64,000 nucleotides of DNA from Oenanthe sinensis (taxonomy: Eukaryota; Streptophyta; Magnoliopsida; Apiales; Apiaceae). Within the stretch, counting starts at the first letter, position 1; every line of letters starts with the position of its first letter. A program made the translations under genes and the position numbers. The stretch is taken from positions 7,647,886-7,711,885 of the forward strand of contig CM053800.1 of assembly GCA_028671895.1 (NCBI GenBank), written 5' to 3'. Under the pieces are notes generated by a model. The model did no database searches and was not told the origin of the DNA. It was given only the letters and a program-made list of their open reading frames with translations. This document shows positions 12,601-23,952 of the stretch, in pieces.

Positions 12601-12740
12601 GGGAACATGTAATGAATGGTATAGTTGAATTACATTTTTTCCCTAGTGAACAACGACTTATAGACATTTTTACCAAACCTCTAAATGAATCTACTTTCAA
12701 TAGATTAGTCTGTGAGTTAGGTATGCTCAATTTCATTTAA
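9631..12740 (+). pseudogene. Element 1 pol pseudogene (integrase, reverse transcriptase, RNase H)
   Basis: Same domain order and strong residue similarity to element 3 pol. Integrase core at 10035-10604 keeps HMDLFGPVN, RSDNGTEF and VERKNRT (the DDE residues). Reverse transcriptase at 11313-12392 keeps YQMDVKNAFLNGELEEEVYV and the IYVDD catalytic box. RNase H runs 12280-12740 and ends with the DIFTKPL motif. The chain is interrupted by in-frame stops near 9875, 10008, 10602, 11304, 12390 and 12468, several at codons that are Trp, Gln or similar in element 3. The protease is missing. No functional polyprotein is possible. Confidence 0.9.
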
Positions 12741-13364
12741 ATTTTGCTTAAAATGTCTACTAAGTTATATTTAGTTGTATGCAACCATTGTTCACATTTA
12801 TCTATTAAAACAAAGTGATCAATTGATAATTGTGTTAATCATCAATGGATATTTTACAGCTATCGATGGATATATTTGATCAACTGATAAAATATATACC
12901 TATCGATGGATATTTATCTATCGACAGATAATTACCCTGATAATTATTTATCAATTGATAAATTGGTTATTCTGTATCAATGGATGTAATTATCCATCGA
13001 TGGTAATAGAATTTCTACAGTTTTTACACATCCGTTGATCAAATCATAGCCGTTGATTCTTTACTTTATCTGTCAACAGATACATATATCCATTTGTATA
13101 TATCTATCGATTGCCATTTAGAGTAATTTGTTTTAATTCCTTTATCTTTCAACGGTTATATTCTTAATTAAATTGACCACTCAAGTCATTTTAATCTCAA
13201 AAAATATAAATAGCAATTTCATTTCTCATTTCAGTCTTACTTGCTATTTTATTCCTAATACTCTGAACTCTACTTCTCTTTTTCTCTTTCTCTTTCAAGA
13301 ACCCTAAGTCAGTTACACTAATCTTTTGTTAAGTTTCCATCAATCTTTCTCTCTAAGATCAGCA
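12741..13364 (+). other. Spacer between pol and the post-pol ORF of element 1, with conserved TATA-like box
   Basis: Non-coding, rich in ATCGATGGATA/ATCAATTGAT-type motifs (12820-13110). At 13205-13213 it contains TATAAATAG, followed by CT-rich leader (13270-13310) and the ATG at 13365. The same nine bases precede the corresponding ORF of element 3 at 32853-32861 (minus strand), suggesting a promoter for this ORF. Confidence 0.5.
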
Positions 13365-15008
13365 ATGGCACCACAAAAGAAGATTCAGTCATCAACAGGA
13401 TTTATCTATGAGCAAATCAATTTTGTGGCATGTTTAACAGTGGATGATGCTCTTGCGGATTTTCATCTATTGATGAGGTTCTTAGGAGAATGCAAGGTAT
13501 CCAAGGCTCTCAGTGAAGCACACCCACAATCGTGTGTTCTTTTATTGAAGATCTATGAAATTCTGCAGAGGTATCATAAGATGGTAAGGTAGTCTCTTAC
13601 ACTTGCAAAGGTAATTCTTACACCATCTCTAGTGTTACTATTTCTGAATGTCTAGATATTCCTGCTGATAACTAAGATAAACTCCCAACTGATGAAAAAA
13701 TTAGGAATATGCTAGTTACTTTTAATTATGCTAATTCTGAAACTGGTCTAGGTGAGGTTGTTAGAAAGAATCTTAGGAAAGAATGAAGTTATTTCTTTGA
13801 TGCTATTATTAAAGTATTTTCTGGAAAGATAAGTAATTTTGATGCAATTACCACAAGTATGCAAGAAGTTGCTTATTCTATCATGTTTGATAAGTACTTT
13901 GATTTTAACACACTGCTCCTAAATGAATTAACTGTTAAGTTAGGAAGTAAAACATCTAGAAAGAACAACATTTACTTTGCTAGTTTTTTCATATTGTTGA
14001 TTAATGCTGCTATTGGAGAATATGAGGTTACTGCAGAGATGGAAACAATGGAGCCATGGACTCAGAACAAAAGGGTCTTCAAGGATTTGGTGAGAATCAA
14101 CCTACATACTAGGTTGTGCCTCATCTATCCTCCCTTTGTAAAGGTATATCTCAAAACTTACAACGTTCCTTTTTCTGATGTAGAAATCTCACTTTCTTTG
14201 CCTTATGCAACAATGGATGGAGATGGAAATGCCCACATCCCTCATACCCAAGTTGCACAGCCTTCCAAATCCAAATCTAAGAAAACCACCTCAGTAGTTT
14301 CCCAACAAACTACTGTTGTAAAATCTAAGAAAAGAAAAACCACTGAAGGGAGTGTGAATGTGGTAAGTAAGGGTGAGGGAACTAGCCAATATCAAGAAAG
14401 CCAGAAGAATAAGGATGGTAAGGGTGAGAATGTCCAGCCATCCACTAGCCTAATCTCTCAAAAGATTGAGGATGTGATAAAGGATTTAAACACATCCCTA
14501 GTTGCACCTTCTCAACAAGGTGTAACTATTGAAAAGAGGTCTTAACCAAGACCATCTGATAGGGATAAGGGACACAAAGTAGTTCAACCCTACAAGAGAA
14601 GAAAGAAGAGCAATAATAATGCACAAGGGTCACACACACCTGCAAAACTAAATGAAAATTTGGTGGAGCCTTCAGTTTCTTCTGTTGATATGTCTCAGGT
14701 AAATGCTGAGACACAGCCCCATTCACTATCTATTCATTCTCCTCAATCTCTTTTAAAATCTATTTCTTTAGAAACTTTGATGATTGATAACATCAATGTT
14801 TCAAATTCACCCTCTTTGCAACTCATGGTGGAGCCAACACTCTCACCTGAATCACCAAATAAGGTTAACACCTTGATTGATCAGGAAAATATTGAAAATT
14901 CTTTCAAGTCAATGGATATTATTTAATCAACTGATATTATTCAACATCCATTGACTAGCACACTTCCATCGATGGATATCCTTATATCCAATCAACTGAT
15001 ATTCATCA

Positions 15009-16562
15009 TGTTAGTGTAGGTGCCCTAGAGGCAATACAATGTTTCTTTTAAATAAACCTTTATGTCATATGATTATTCAATAAACGTATTTATTATGACT
15101 TTAATTACTGCGATATATTTGTTAGCATAATAAATGTCCTTAGAATCATGATACACATTGTATAGTTTAAGTACATGACTTAAACTTGAGATTATATAAT
15201 ATATCATATTCTTAAATGTCCCTAGTCGAGTATTATTGTTATAGGACAATAATAATACATAAATAGACTAGTATGTTGTTTGACAGATAACCATATCTCA
15301 TTGGTTATAAGTATGGGGATACTAAAGTCAATGCATAGGTACATGTAGGAGTACATGGTACTGGACAGACCCACAGTGAGATTCTTCATGTTTAATAAAG
15401 TCATAAGAAAGACTCACAGTGATAATGGTGTAATGATCCTCTGACTTGAGATCATTATATTTCTATACGAGGATTAATATACTCTGACTACATTAAAAGT
15501 TACCTTTGACCGGGTGATGATAAAAGTGGACATCGGGTATATCATGAGTCGTATGAGAAATATGAATGATAGATAAAGGATTTAACCCTCCTATAATTAG
15601 GAGAGATATTATTGGCCTCTTGATTGAGTGAGACTATAAAATGCATGGCCGTGCTCAAATAATGATTTGTTTTTCATAGTCTACTCATGGATCAAGTAAA
15701 CCCGGATTAAATGTTGAAGAGGATGACTAAACACATGCCTCGAGTTTAATCTATAATATATTTGGTTAAAGGGATTATATTACACGGAAACATTAATCAT
15801 GAAAGGTTTTTTATCAAATCACGATTTAATTATTGTTTAATTGGGTAGCAATGATGTATTACTAGATACCGCTCATTGTTTATAATTTTATTGGAGAATA
15901 AAATTATTGCTAATTAAATAATAGCCTATAGGGTCACACACATAGAGCATCTAGAGGAATAGTTAATTTAAATTATATATTTAAATTAATTGATGATTGT
16001 TTGAATTTTATTATATTAATTAAGTGAGACTTAATTAATTGAAATAATATAAATTCGAAGTTGAAGAGGATTTCTGCCCATAATAATTAAGTATGACTTA
16101 ATTATTAATTAAATAATAGAAACATGTTTTATTATTCAATCCTATACCTACATGGGTTAGGTTTTACTGCTTAGACCCGTTTAACCAGTCATTATAAATA
16201 GATAATGATAGGTTAAAAGAGTTATACGTTTTTATATGATAAAACCCTAGAGGCAGAGCAAGAGAGGCAGCAAAGACAGTCATTCGAAATCATCAAAGGA
16301 GGCTAGTACATCCATCCCGTAATCAAGATCGTGAGACGCTCTTGAAGGTGCTCGTGTGGATACCATAGAGGTGCTTTCGAGAGAAAAACACAAATCGTGA
16401 TAGCAAGGATCTCCGTTGAGTTCGTTACATTCAAGGTCTTAATAGGTATGATTCGTTTATCACCATAATCCGTCAATTCTTATACATGATCCTGCGTTAG
16501 GGTTCCGAAATTTTTGTTATATTTACGTTTATCCGCTGCGTTTTATGCCTCGGAACCCAACA
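15009..16562 (+). repeat. Element 2 5' LTR
   Basis: Starts TGTTAGTGTAGG and ends GAACCCAACA. A TATAAATAG box at 16193-16201 is a good core promoter candidate in the position expected for the U3/R boundary. Confidence 0.95.
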
Positions 16563-16563
16563 A

Positions 16564-16576
16564 TGGCATCAGAGCT
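16564..16576 (+). other. Primer binding site of element 2
   Basis: TGGCATCAGAGCT lies two bases after the LTR end and differs by one base from the usual initiator-Met tRNA complement TGGTATCAGAGC. Confidence 0.75.
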
Positions 16577-18419
16577 ACGTGTATAAGGGACTGATTTGGT
16601 TACGTGTTTTATGTATATGATGCATAAGTGCATGTTTTGCTACTGCCATGATTATGCCATGCTACTGCCATGATTATGCCATGCCTGTTTGCTACTGCCC
16701 TTGCTACTGCCATGTTGCTGCAATGTCATAAACTGTTATGGCATGATGTGTGTAATGCACTGTATGTATATGATACGAGATACAGTCATATGAAGGTCAT
16801 CGAAAACGTTCTGAAGCGTTTAAAACAAAACTGCATAAAGATGTAGGTTTGCTGTGAATAGTGATTCTGCAGTGAATAGTGTTTTTCGACGGAGTCAGAA
16901 TGGGTCGAATTTACTCTTTCTGGAAAAGGAAAATCGCCACGAGCAAAAATCACCGCTTTGCCGTGACCTATGGTGTTTTTGGCCATTTGAGATCGTTATG
17001 GGCCTCAAAAATGCGATTTTCTGTTTATAAATCATGATTTTAAATTTTATGAAATTTTGTGATCATGGCATATGTGATGTATGATGATATGCTTAAGTAT
17101 TATGAGTTGTCAGTAATTGTTATGTGAGCATGGTGCTGGTTATGGCCTTCAGACCCCTAGATTAATGGTTTTGGTTTTGGTTTTATAAATACGGCTTGCA
17201 TGTCATTTTCTTCGTTCTTGTAATCGTTTAACCTCGAATGTAACTCGAGTCTTCTTATGTAAGTACTTTAGATTAGGTTTTCTTGTAATTTACTTGAAGA
17301 CTGAAGAAGGATGCAGGAAGAGGAGAAGGCACCAGTGGATACAAGAAGAATGAAGACATGTAATTGTATTTATGTTTTACCACCACCATAGACTGACTTT
17401 GATCCTTTCATTAGCTCGAAAGGATCACATAGGAAAGGGGCCATAACCAAGCACGTTTACATACTGCACTTTACATATTGATGTATGAATGATGCATGCT
17501 TTAATTAGATTAATCATGTATGTATGTATTAGATACGTCATCCATGCCATGATTGTCATGCTAAACAAGATAAAATCTGTAACGATTTAAGATTTTAAAA
17601 TCAACAAACGATCATGAGATTCTTGTGTTTATAAAATATGGATTTTTAAAACACGGAATTGAATATGAATTTTTGATATCTATAATTGGGATTTTCTGAC
17701 AAAAGCGGATATGCGTATTCGTAAGGCTGATGGGTTTTAAGTGTGACCACTGGTATCCTCCATCTACCTGGGAAATGAACAATTTAAGATGTCAATTTGA
17801 AATATTTAGTTCAAGGAAAAATTGAGGATCTCTTCATGATGTGATCATGATCGTCGTAAATTTTCTAAACCCCTTAATAAAATATTAAGTTTTAATCGGA
17901 TGCTTTCCAATGAATGAACACTCATCGAATCCTAGATCGATTAGGGGAAAGACTGTCAGTGACAGGGGACTCCTATCTATCGTGGTGAGATGCGACGAAT
18001 ATAAACGGTTATATTCGGCCGTTGTATCATTGGGTCAAACTTAACTGAGTCGTCATAATAAGGTGAAAGTAAACGGTTATATTCAACCATTGTGAACTTA
18101 GAAGCATAGAGTTTGGTAAGATCAATCGTTGCTCACCAAACTATCCAAGAATTATATATGATATAATTGACAAATGTTGTCTACCTAAATAATCATTCTT
18201 AAGGACTTCCAGTGGTTGACTTAAGACATGACGAAATATGGATCTTGGCTCACTAGAAAGAATTATGGGATATACTTTCCAAATTAATAGTAAGGGCTAT
18301 TAATTTGATAAAAATAGTGGGAGATATATTATGAATGTATCATAATCATTTGAACATAATAAATAACTCAGACAATCTAATGTTTAATTTTGTGCTTTTA
18401 TCATTGTAGATACCAAATA
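16577..18419 (+). other. Long untranslated leader of element 2
   Basis: About 1.85 kb between the primer binding site and the gag start with no coding potential. It contains a near-perfect 22-bp tandem repeat (GCTACTGCCATGATTATGCC, 16639-16680) and ends with a T-rich stretch and ATTGTAG at 18404-18410, ten bases before the ATG, which resembles a splice acceptor. Confidence 0.6.
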
Positions 18420-21400
18420 ATGACAAACAACACAAACACACTATCCGTACGATCTGTCCTTGAGAAGGATAAGCTGACAGGAGGAAACAACTTCCTAGAC
18501 TGGCAGAGGAATTTGAGGATTGTCCTCAGGCAGGAGCGCAAGCTTCATGTCATTGATATTCCTCCGGCAGGTCCCCTTCCTGAGGGCGCTACTGTTGAGG
18601 AACGAGCGGCCCACACAAAGGATGAGAATGATGCAACCGATGTTGCATGTCTTATGTTGGCAACTATGAGTGCTGAGCTTCAAAGACAGCATGTGCATAT
18701 GGATGCATATACTATCTATGAGCACTTGCAAAGCATGTTTGCAAGCCAAACTCGTCAAGAAAGGTTCAACACGAGCAAGTCACTTTTTAATTGCAAACAA
18801 GGGGCAAGTGAACCAGTTGTCCCACATGTTCTGAAGATGATTGGTTACATTGAGTATCTTGATACTTTGGGTTTCCCGATTATTCAGGAAATTGGTATTG
18901 ACCTAATCATGAATTCTTTGAACAACAAATTCACCCAGTTTATCATAAACTACAACATGAATGAATTTGACAAAACACCTACTGAATTGTTGGCTATGTT
19001 GAGAACATATGAGACCAACATGAAGATGGCTGAACCTGCTCCCATACTGATGGTGGGCAATAAAGGTAAGGCAAAAGGGAAAGGCAAGTGGAAGGGTAAG
19101 AAGAAGACAGGATCTGATTCTACACCCAAGCCAAAGTCAGGTCCTAAACAGGCTTTAAAGCCTAAAGGTGGGGTCGCTAAAGGTGAATGTCACTACTGTA
19201 AGAAAACTGGTCACTGGAAGAGAAACTGTTCAGTTTACTTGGAGGATCTGAAGAAGAAGAGGGCTGAGCAAGCTTCTGATTCAGGTATATATGTTATAGA
19301 AGTCAATCTGTCTATTTCTACATCTTGGGTATTGGATACTGGATGTGCTGCTCACATTTGTATAAATGTGCAGGAAATGCAGAGAAGTAGGACATTGGCT
19401 AAAGGAGAAATGGACCTACGAGTTGGCAATGGAGCAAGAGTTGCTGCTTTAGCTGTAGGAACTTATTATTTATCTTTGCCCTCTGGGCTTGTTTTAGAAC
19501 TGGAAAATTGTTATTACGTGCCTGCGGTTCGCAGAAACATTATTTCTGTTTCTTGTTTGGACAAGAAAGGTTTTTCGTTTACTATAAGGAACAACAGTTG
19601 CTCTTTTGTTTTGAATGATTTAACCTATGGTGTTGCGCGTTTGTTTAATGGTTTATATGTTCTTGACTTAGATACTCCTGTCTGTAATATAGAAAACAAA
19701 CGACTTAAAGTTAATGACTCAAATCAAACATACCTCTGGCATTGTCGTCTAGGCCATATAAACGAGAAACGCATATCCAAATTACATAAGGATGGATACT
19801 TGGATAAGTTTGATTTTGAATCATACCAAGAATGCGAATCTTGTTTGCTTTGTAAAATGACTAAAGCCCCTTTCACTGGTAAGGGTAAAAGGGCCACTGA
19901 ACGACTTGAGCTAATACATAGTGATGTATGTGGCCCAATGCGTGTAATGGCGAGAGGAGGCTACTACTACTTTATAACATTTACTAATGATTTCAGTAGA
20001 TATGGATATGTATATCTTATGAAGAATAAATCTGATTCTTTTGAAAAGTTCAAAGAATACAAGGCTGAAGTAGAGAAGCAAATTGGCGGAGGCGCAAGTA
20101 TTAAAGTCTTACGATCTGATCGTGGAGGAGAATACTTGAGCACAGAATTTAAAGATTATTTAAAGGAGTGTGGTATTGTATCACAACTCACTCCACCAGG
20201 TACACCTCAATGGAATGGAGTTTCAGAGAGGAGAAATCGCACCTTGTTGGACATGGTGCGATCGATGATGAGTCATGCAGATCTTCCAATTAGTTTCTGG
20301 GGTTACGCTCTAGAAACAACGGCTTTCACACTTAACCGTGTTCCTACTAAGAAGGTTCAAAAGACTCCATATGAGATATGGGAGAAGAAACGGTCAGGCA
20401 TGAACTTTATGAAAGTTTGGGGATGCAAGGCGTTTGTGAAACGTCAAGTATCTGACAAGCTTGGACCTAAATCTGAAGAGTGCAATTTTGTGGGATACCC
20501 TAAAGAAACAAAGGCGTATTATTTTTATAGTCCTTCAGAGCAAAAGGTGTTTATTGCTCGAGACGCTGTTTTCATGGAAAGAGATTTTGTTTCCAAAAGA
20601 AACAGTGGGAGAACTATAGACCTCGATGAAGATCGAGAACCACAAAATAGCATTGAACCTGAAGTGGAACAGGAGCAGGATAATGATAATGCTCAACAAA
20701 CACAGGTTGTTCGTAGAACTGGTAGAATTCGCCATGAGCCAGAGAGATATGGATTTCTCTTGACTCAATGTGGTGATTTGATGCTCATAGATGAAGATGA
20801 GCCTCTCACATACCAAGATGCTATGAACAGTCCAGACTCTAAGAGATGGCTAGAAGCCATGAAATCCGAGATGGATTCCATGTACGAAAACCGAGTATGG
20901 ACTTTGGTTGATCCACCTGAAGGGGTAAAACCCATAGGGTGCAAATGGGTTTTCAAGAAGAAAACTGACATGGATGGAAATGTTCAGACCTATAAAGCAA
21001 GGCTGGTTGCAAAAGGTTTCAGACAAATTCATGGTATTGACTATGATGAGACTTTCTCACCAGTGGCTATGGTCAAGTCCATAAGGATTTTGCTTGCTAT
21101 TGCAGCATTCCATGATTATGAAATCTGGCAAATGGATGTCAAAACAGCCTTCCTTAACGGAATACTTGAAGAGGATGTGGATGTGTACATGACACAACCT
21201 GAAGGTTTTGTCGATCCAAGGAATGTTAGCAAGGTATGTAAATTACGTCGATCCATTTATGGATTGAAGCAAGCCTCTAGGAGATGGAATATCCGTTTTG
21301 ATGAAACAGTCAAGGAGTATGGTTTTGTTCAAAACGAAGATGAACCTTGTGTTTACAAGAAGGTTAGTGGGAGCCATGTGGCATTCATAGTACTATATGT

Positions 21401-22385
21401 TGATGATATACTACTAATGGGGAATGACATACCTACTCTCAAGGCTGTTAAGATTTGGTTAGGGAGCAACTTCTCTATGAAAGACTTAGGAGATGCATCC
21501 TACATTCTAGGAATGAGGATCTATAGGGATAGATCTAGAAGGATGATCGGTCTAAGTCAGAGTACATACATCGATAAGGTTTTGCATCGTTTTGGTATGC
21601 AAAATGCAAAAAGGGGATATGTCCCCGTGTCTCATGGGATAACGATCTCTAAAGATCAGTGTCCGAAATCATTGGATGATAAGGACCGCATGAGTAAGGT
21701 TCCATATGCCTCAGCAATTGGATCTATCATGTATGCAATGGTATGTACTCGCCCAGATGTTTCGTATGCTTTAAGCATGACGAGCAGATACCAATCTAAT
21801 CCAGGTGAAGGTCACTGGACGGCTGTCAAGAATATTCTAAAGTACTTGAAAAGGACTAAAGATTCATTCTTGGTGTATGGAGGAGAGGAAAAACTGGTTG
21901 TAAAAGGTTACACCGATGCAAGTTTTCAAACAGACAGGGATGATACTGTATCACAGTCTGGTTTTGTGTTTTGTCTAAACGGAGGTGCTGTAAGTTGGAA
22001 GAGTTCAAAACAAGAAACAGTAGCTGATTCTACAATGGAGGCTGAGTACATTGCAGCTTGTGAAGCGGCTAAGGAAGCTGTTTGGATTCGAAAATTCATT
22101 ACTGATTTGGGAGTGGTTCCATCGATCGCAGATCCCATTGATCTATACTGCGATAATAATGGAGCCATTGCACAGGCTAAAGAACCTAGAGCTCACTCCC
22201 GAACCAAACATATACTCAGAAGATATGACCTCATTCGAGAGATTAACGAAAGGGGTGACATACACATATGTAAAGTACACACAAATGATAACATTGCAGA
22301 CCCACTGACCAAAGGCTTGTCGCAGAAGAAGCACGACGGTCACACTAGTTCCATGGGTATTAGATACATGGGTGATTGGCTCTAG
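18420..22385 (+). CDS. Element 2 gag-pol polyprotein (copia), intact
   Basis: 1321 residues from the ATG at 18420 (an in-frame ATG ten codons upstream is less likely). Order, as in all Ty1/copia: gag with a CCHC zinc knuckle (CHYCKKTGHWKRNC, near residue 256); aspartic protease WVLDTGCAAH (Asp near 305); pre-integrase HCRLGH...C..C; integrase with D501, D567 and E603 (spacing 35, in HSDVCGP, RSDRGGEY and VSERRNR); reverse transcriptase with QMDVKTAFLNG and YVDD near 993; RNase H with YTDAS, EAEY and the end motif ADPLTKGL. All key residues are present and there is no internal stop. One oddity: the usual LEEDVYM motif reads EEDVDVYM because of a 6-bp GATGTG duplication at 21174-21185. Product: self-processing replication polyprotein of a retrotransposon. 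Confidence 0.95.
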   Translation: MTNNTNTLSVRSVLEKDKLTGGNNFLDWQRNLRIVLRQERKLHVIDIPPAGPLPEGATVEERAAHTKDENDATDVACLMLATMSAELQRQHVHMDAYTIYEHLQSMFASQTRQERFNTSKSLFNCKQGASEPVVPHVLKMIGYIEYLDTLGFPIIQEIGIDLIMNSLNNKFTQFIINYNMNEFDKTPTELLAMLRTYETNMKMAEPAPILMVGNKGKAKGKGKWKGKKKTGSDSTPKPKSGPKQALKPKGGVAKGECHYCKKTGHWKRNCSVYLEDLKKKRAEQASDSGIYVIEVNLSISTSWVLDTGCAAHICINVQEMQRSRTLAKGEMDLRVGNGARVAALAVGTYYLSLPSGLVLELENCYYVPAVRRNIISVSCLDKKGFSFTIRNNSCSFVLNDLTYGVARLFNGLYVLDLDTPVCNIENKRLKVNDSNQTYLWHCRLGHINEKRISKLHKDGYLDKFDFESYQECESCLLCKMTKAPFTGKGKRATERLELIHSDVCGPMRVMARGGYYYFITFTNDFSRYGYVYLMKNKSDSFEKFKEYKAEVEKQIGGGASIKVLRSDRGGEYLSTEFKDYLKECGIVSQLTPPGTPQWNGVSERRNRTLLDMVRSMMSHADLPISFWGYALETTAFTLNRVPTKKVQKTPYEIWEKKRSGMNFMKVWGCKAFVKRQVSDKLGPKSEECNFVGYPKETKAYYFYSPSEQKVFIARDAVFMERDFVSKRNSGRTIDLDEDREPQNSIEPEVEQEQDNDNAQQTQVVRRTGRIRHEPERYGFLLTQCGDLMLIDEDEPLTYQDAMNSPDSKRWLEAMKSEMDSMYENRVWTLVDPPEGVKPIGCKWVFKKKTDMDGNVQTYKARLVAKGFRQIHGIDYDETFSPVAMVKSIRILLAIAAFHDYEIWQMDVKTAFLNGILEEDVDVYMTQPEGFVDPRNVSKVCKLRRSIYGLKQASRRWNIRFDETVKEYGFVQNEDEPCVYKKVSGSHVAFIVLYVDDILLMGNDIPTLKAVKIWLGSNFSMKDLGDASYILGMRIYRDRSRRMIGLSQSTYIDKVLHRFGMQNAKRGYVPVSHGITISKDQCPKSLDDKDRMSKVPYASAIGSIMYAMVCTRPDVSYALSMTSRYQSNPGEGHWTAVKNILKYLKRTKDSFLVYGGEEKLVVKGYTDASFQTDRDDTVSQSGFVFCLNGGAVSWKSSKQETVADSTMEAEYIAACEAAKEAVWIRKFITDLGVVPSIADPIDLYCDNNGAIAQAKEPRAHSRTKHILRRYDLIREINERGDIHICKVHTNDNIADPLTKGLSQKKHDGHTSSMGIRYMGDWL

Positions 22386-22387
22386 TG

Positions 22388-22399
22388 CAAGTGGGAGAT
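22388..22399 (+). other. Polypurine tract of element 2
   Basis: AAGTGGGAGAT directly precedes the TGTTAG start of the 3' LTR, the position of plus-strand priming. Confidence 0.75.
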
Positions 22400-23952
22400 T
22401 GTTAGTGTAGGTGCCCTAGAGGCAATACAATGTTTCTTTTAAATAAACCTTTATGTCATATGATTATTCAATAAACGTATTTATTATGACTTTAATTACT
22501 GCGATATATTTGTTAGCATAATAAATGTCCTTAGAATCATGATACACATTGTATAGTTTAAGTACATGACTTAAACTTGAGATTATATAATATATCATAT
22601 TCTTAAATGTCCCTAGTCGAGTATTATTGTTATATGACAATAATAATACATAAATAGACTAGTATGTTGTTTGACAGATAACCATATCTCATTGGTTATA
22701 AGTATGGGGATACTAAAGTCAATGCATAGGTACATGTAGGAGTACATGGTACTGGACAGACCCACAGTGAGATTCTTCATGTTTAATAAAGTCATAAGAA
22801 AGACTCACAGTGATAATGGTGTAATGATCCTCTGACTTGAGATCATTATATTTCTATACGAGGATTAATATACTCTGACTACATTAAAAGTTACCTTTGA
22901 CCGGGTGATGATAAAAGTGGACATCGGGTATATCATGAGTCGTATGAGAAATATGAATGATAGATAAAGGATTTAACCCTCCTATAATTAGGAGAGATAT
23001 TATTGGCCTCTTGATTGAGTGAGACTATAAAATGCATGGCCGTGCTCAAATAATGATTTGTTTTTCATAGTCTACTCATGGATCAAGTAAACCCGGATTA
23101 AATGTTGAAGAGGATGACTAAACACATGCCTCGAGTTTAATCTATAATATATTTGGTTAAAGGGATTATATTACACGGAAACATTAATCATGAAAGGTTT
23201 TTATCAAATCACGATTTAATTATTGTTTAATTGGGTAGCAATGATGTATTACTAGATACCGCTCATTGTTTATAATTTTATTGGAGAATAAAATTATTGC
23301 TAATTAAATAATAGCCTATAGGGTCACACACATAGAGCATCTAGAGGAATAGTTAATTTAAATTATATATTTAAATTAATTGATGATTGTTTGAATTTTA
23401 TTATATTAATTAAGTGAGACTTAATTAATTGAAATAATATAAATTCGAAGTTGAAGAGGATTTCTGCCCATAATAATTAATTATGACTTAATTATTAATT
23501 AAATAATAGAAACATGTTTTATTATTTAATCCTATACCTACATGGGTTAGGTTTTACTGCTTAGGCCCGTTTAACCAGTCATTATAAATAGATAATGATA
23601 GGTTAAAAGAGCTATACGTTTTTATATGATAAAACCCTAGAGGCAGAGCAAGAGAGGCAGCAAAGACAGTCATTCGAAATCATCAAAGGAGGCTAGTACA
23701 TCCATCCCGTAATCAAGATCGTGAGACGCTCTTGAAGGTGCTCGTGTGGATACCATAGAGGTGCTTTCGAGAGGAAAACACAAATCGTGATAGCAAGGAT
23801 CTCCGTTGAGTTCGTTACATTCAAGGTCTTAATAGGTATGATTCGTTTATCACCATAATCCGTCAATTCTTATACATGATCCTGCGTTAGGGTTCCGAAA
23901 TTTTTGTTATATTTACGTTTATCCGCTGCGTTTTATGCCTCGGAACCCAACA
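22400..23952 (+). repeat. Element 2 3' LTR
   Basis: 1553 bp, matching the 5' LTR except for six substitutions and one missing T; ends GAACCCAACA followed by the CATCA target duplicate. Confidence 0.95.

Larger units (their letters stand above)
15009..23952 (+). mobile_element. Element 2: young, apparently intact Ty1/copia retrotransposon
   Basis: An 8944-bp element with 1.55-kb LTRs, both TG...CA, flanked by the 5-bp duplication CATCA (15004-15008 and 23953-23957). It has a primer binding site, a 1.85-kb leader, one uninterrupted gag-pol ORF and a purine-rich tract before the 3' LTR. By eye the LTRs differ at six substitutions and one single-base gap, about 99.6% identical, so it inserted recently. 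It lies within a decamer-rich part of element 1's post-pol ORF. It belongs to a different copia lineage from elements 1 and 3: its LTRs lack the decamer motif and it has no post-pol ORF. I would place it in the Tork/Tnt1-like side of copia, but lineage needs a tree. Confidence 0.95.

Noticed and set aside
20535..21032. Minus-strand ORFs inside element 2
   Set aside because: Shadows of the intact gag-pol frame; no resemblance to proteins.
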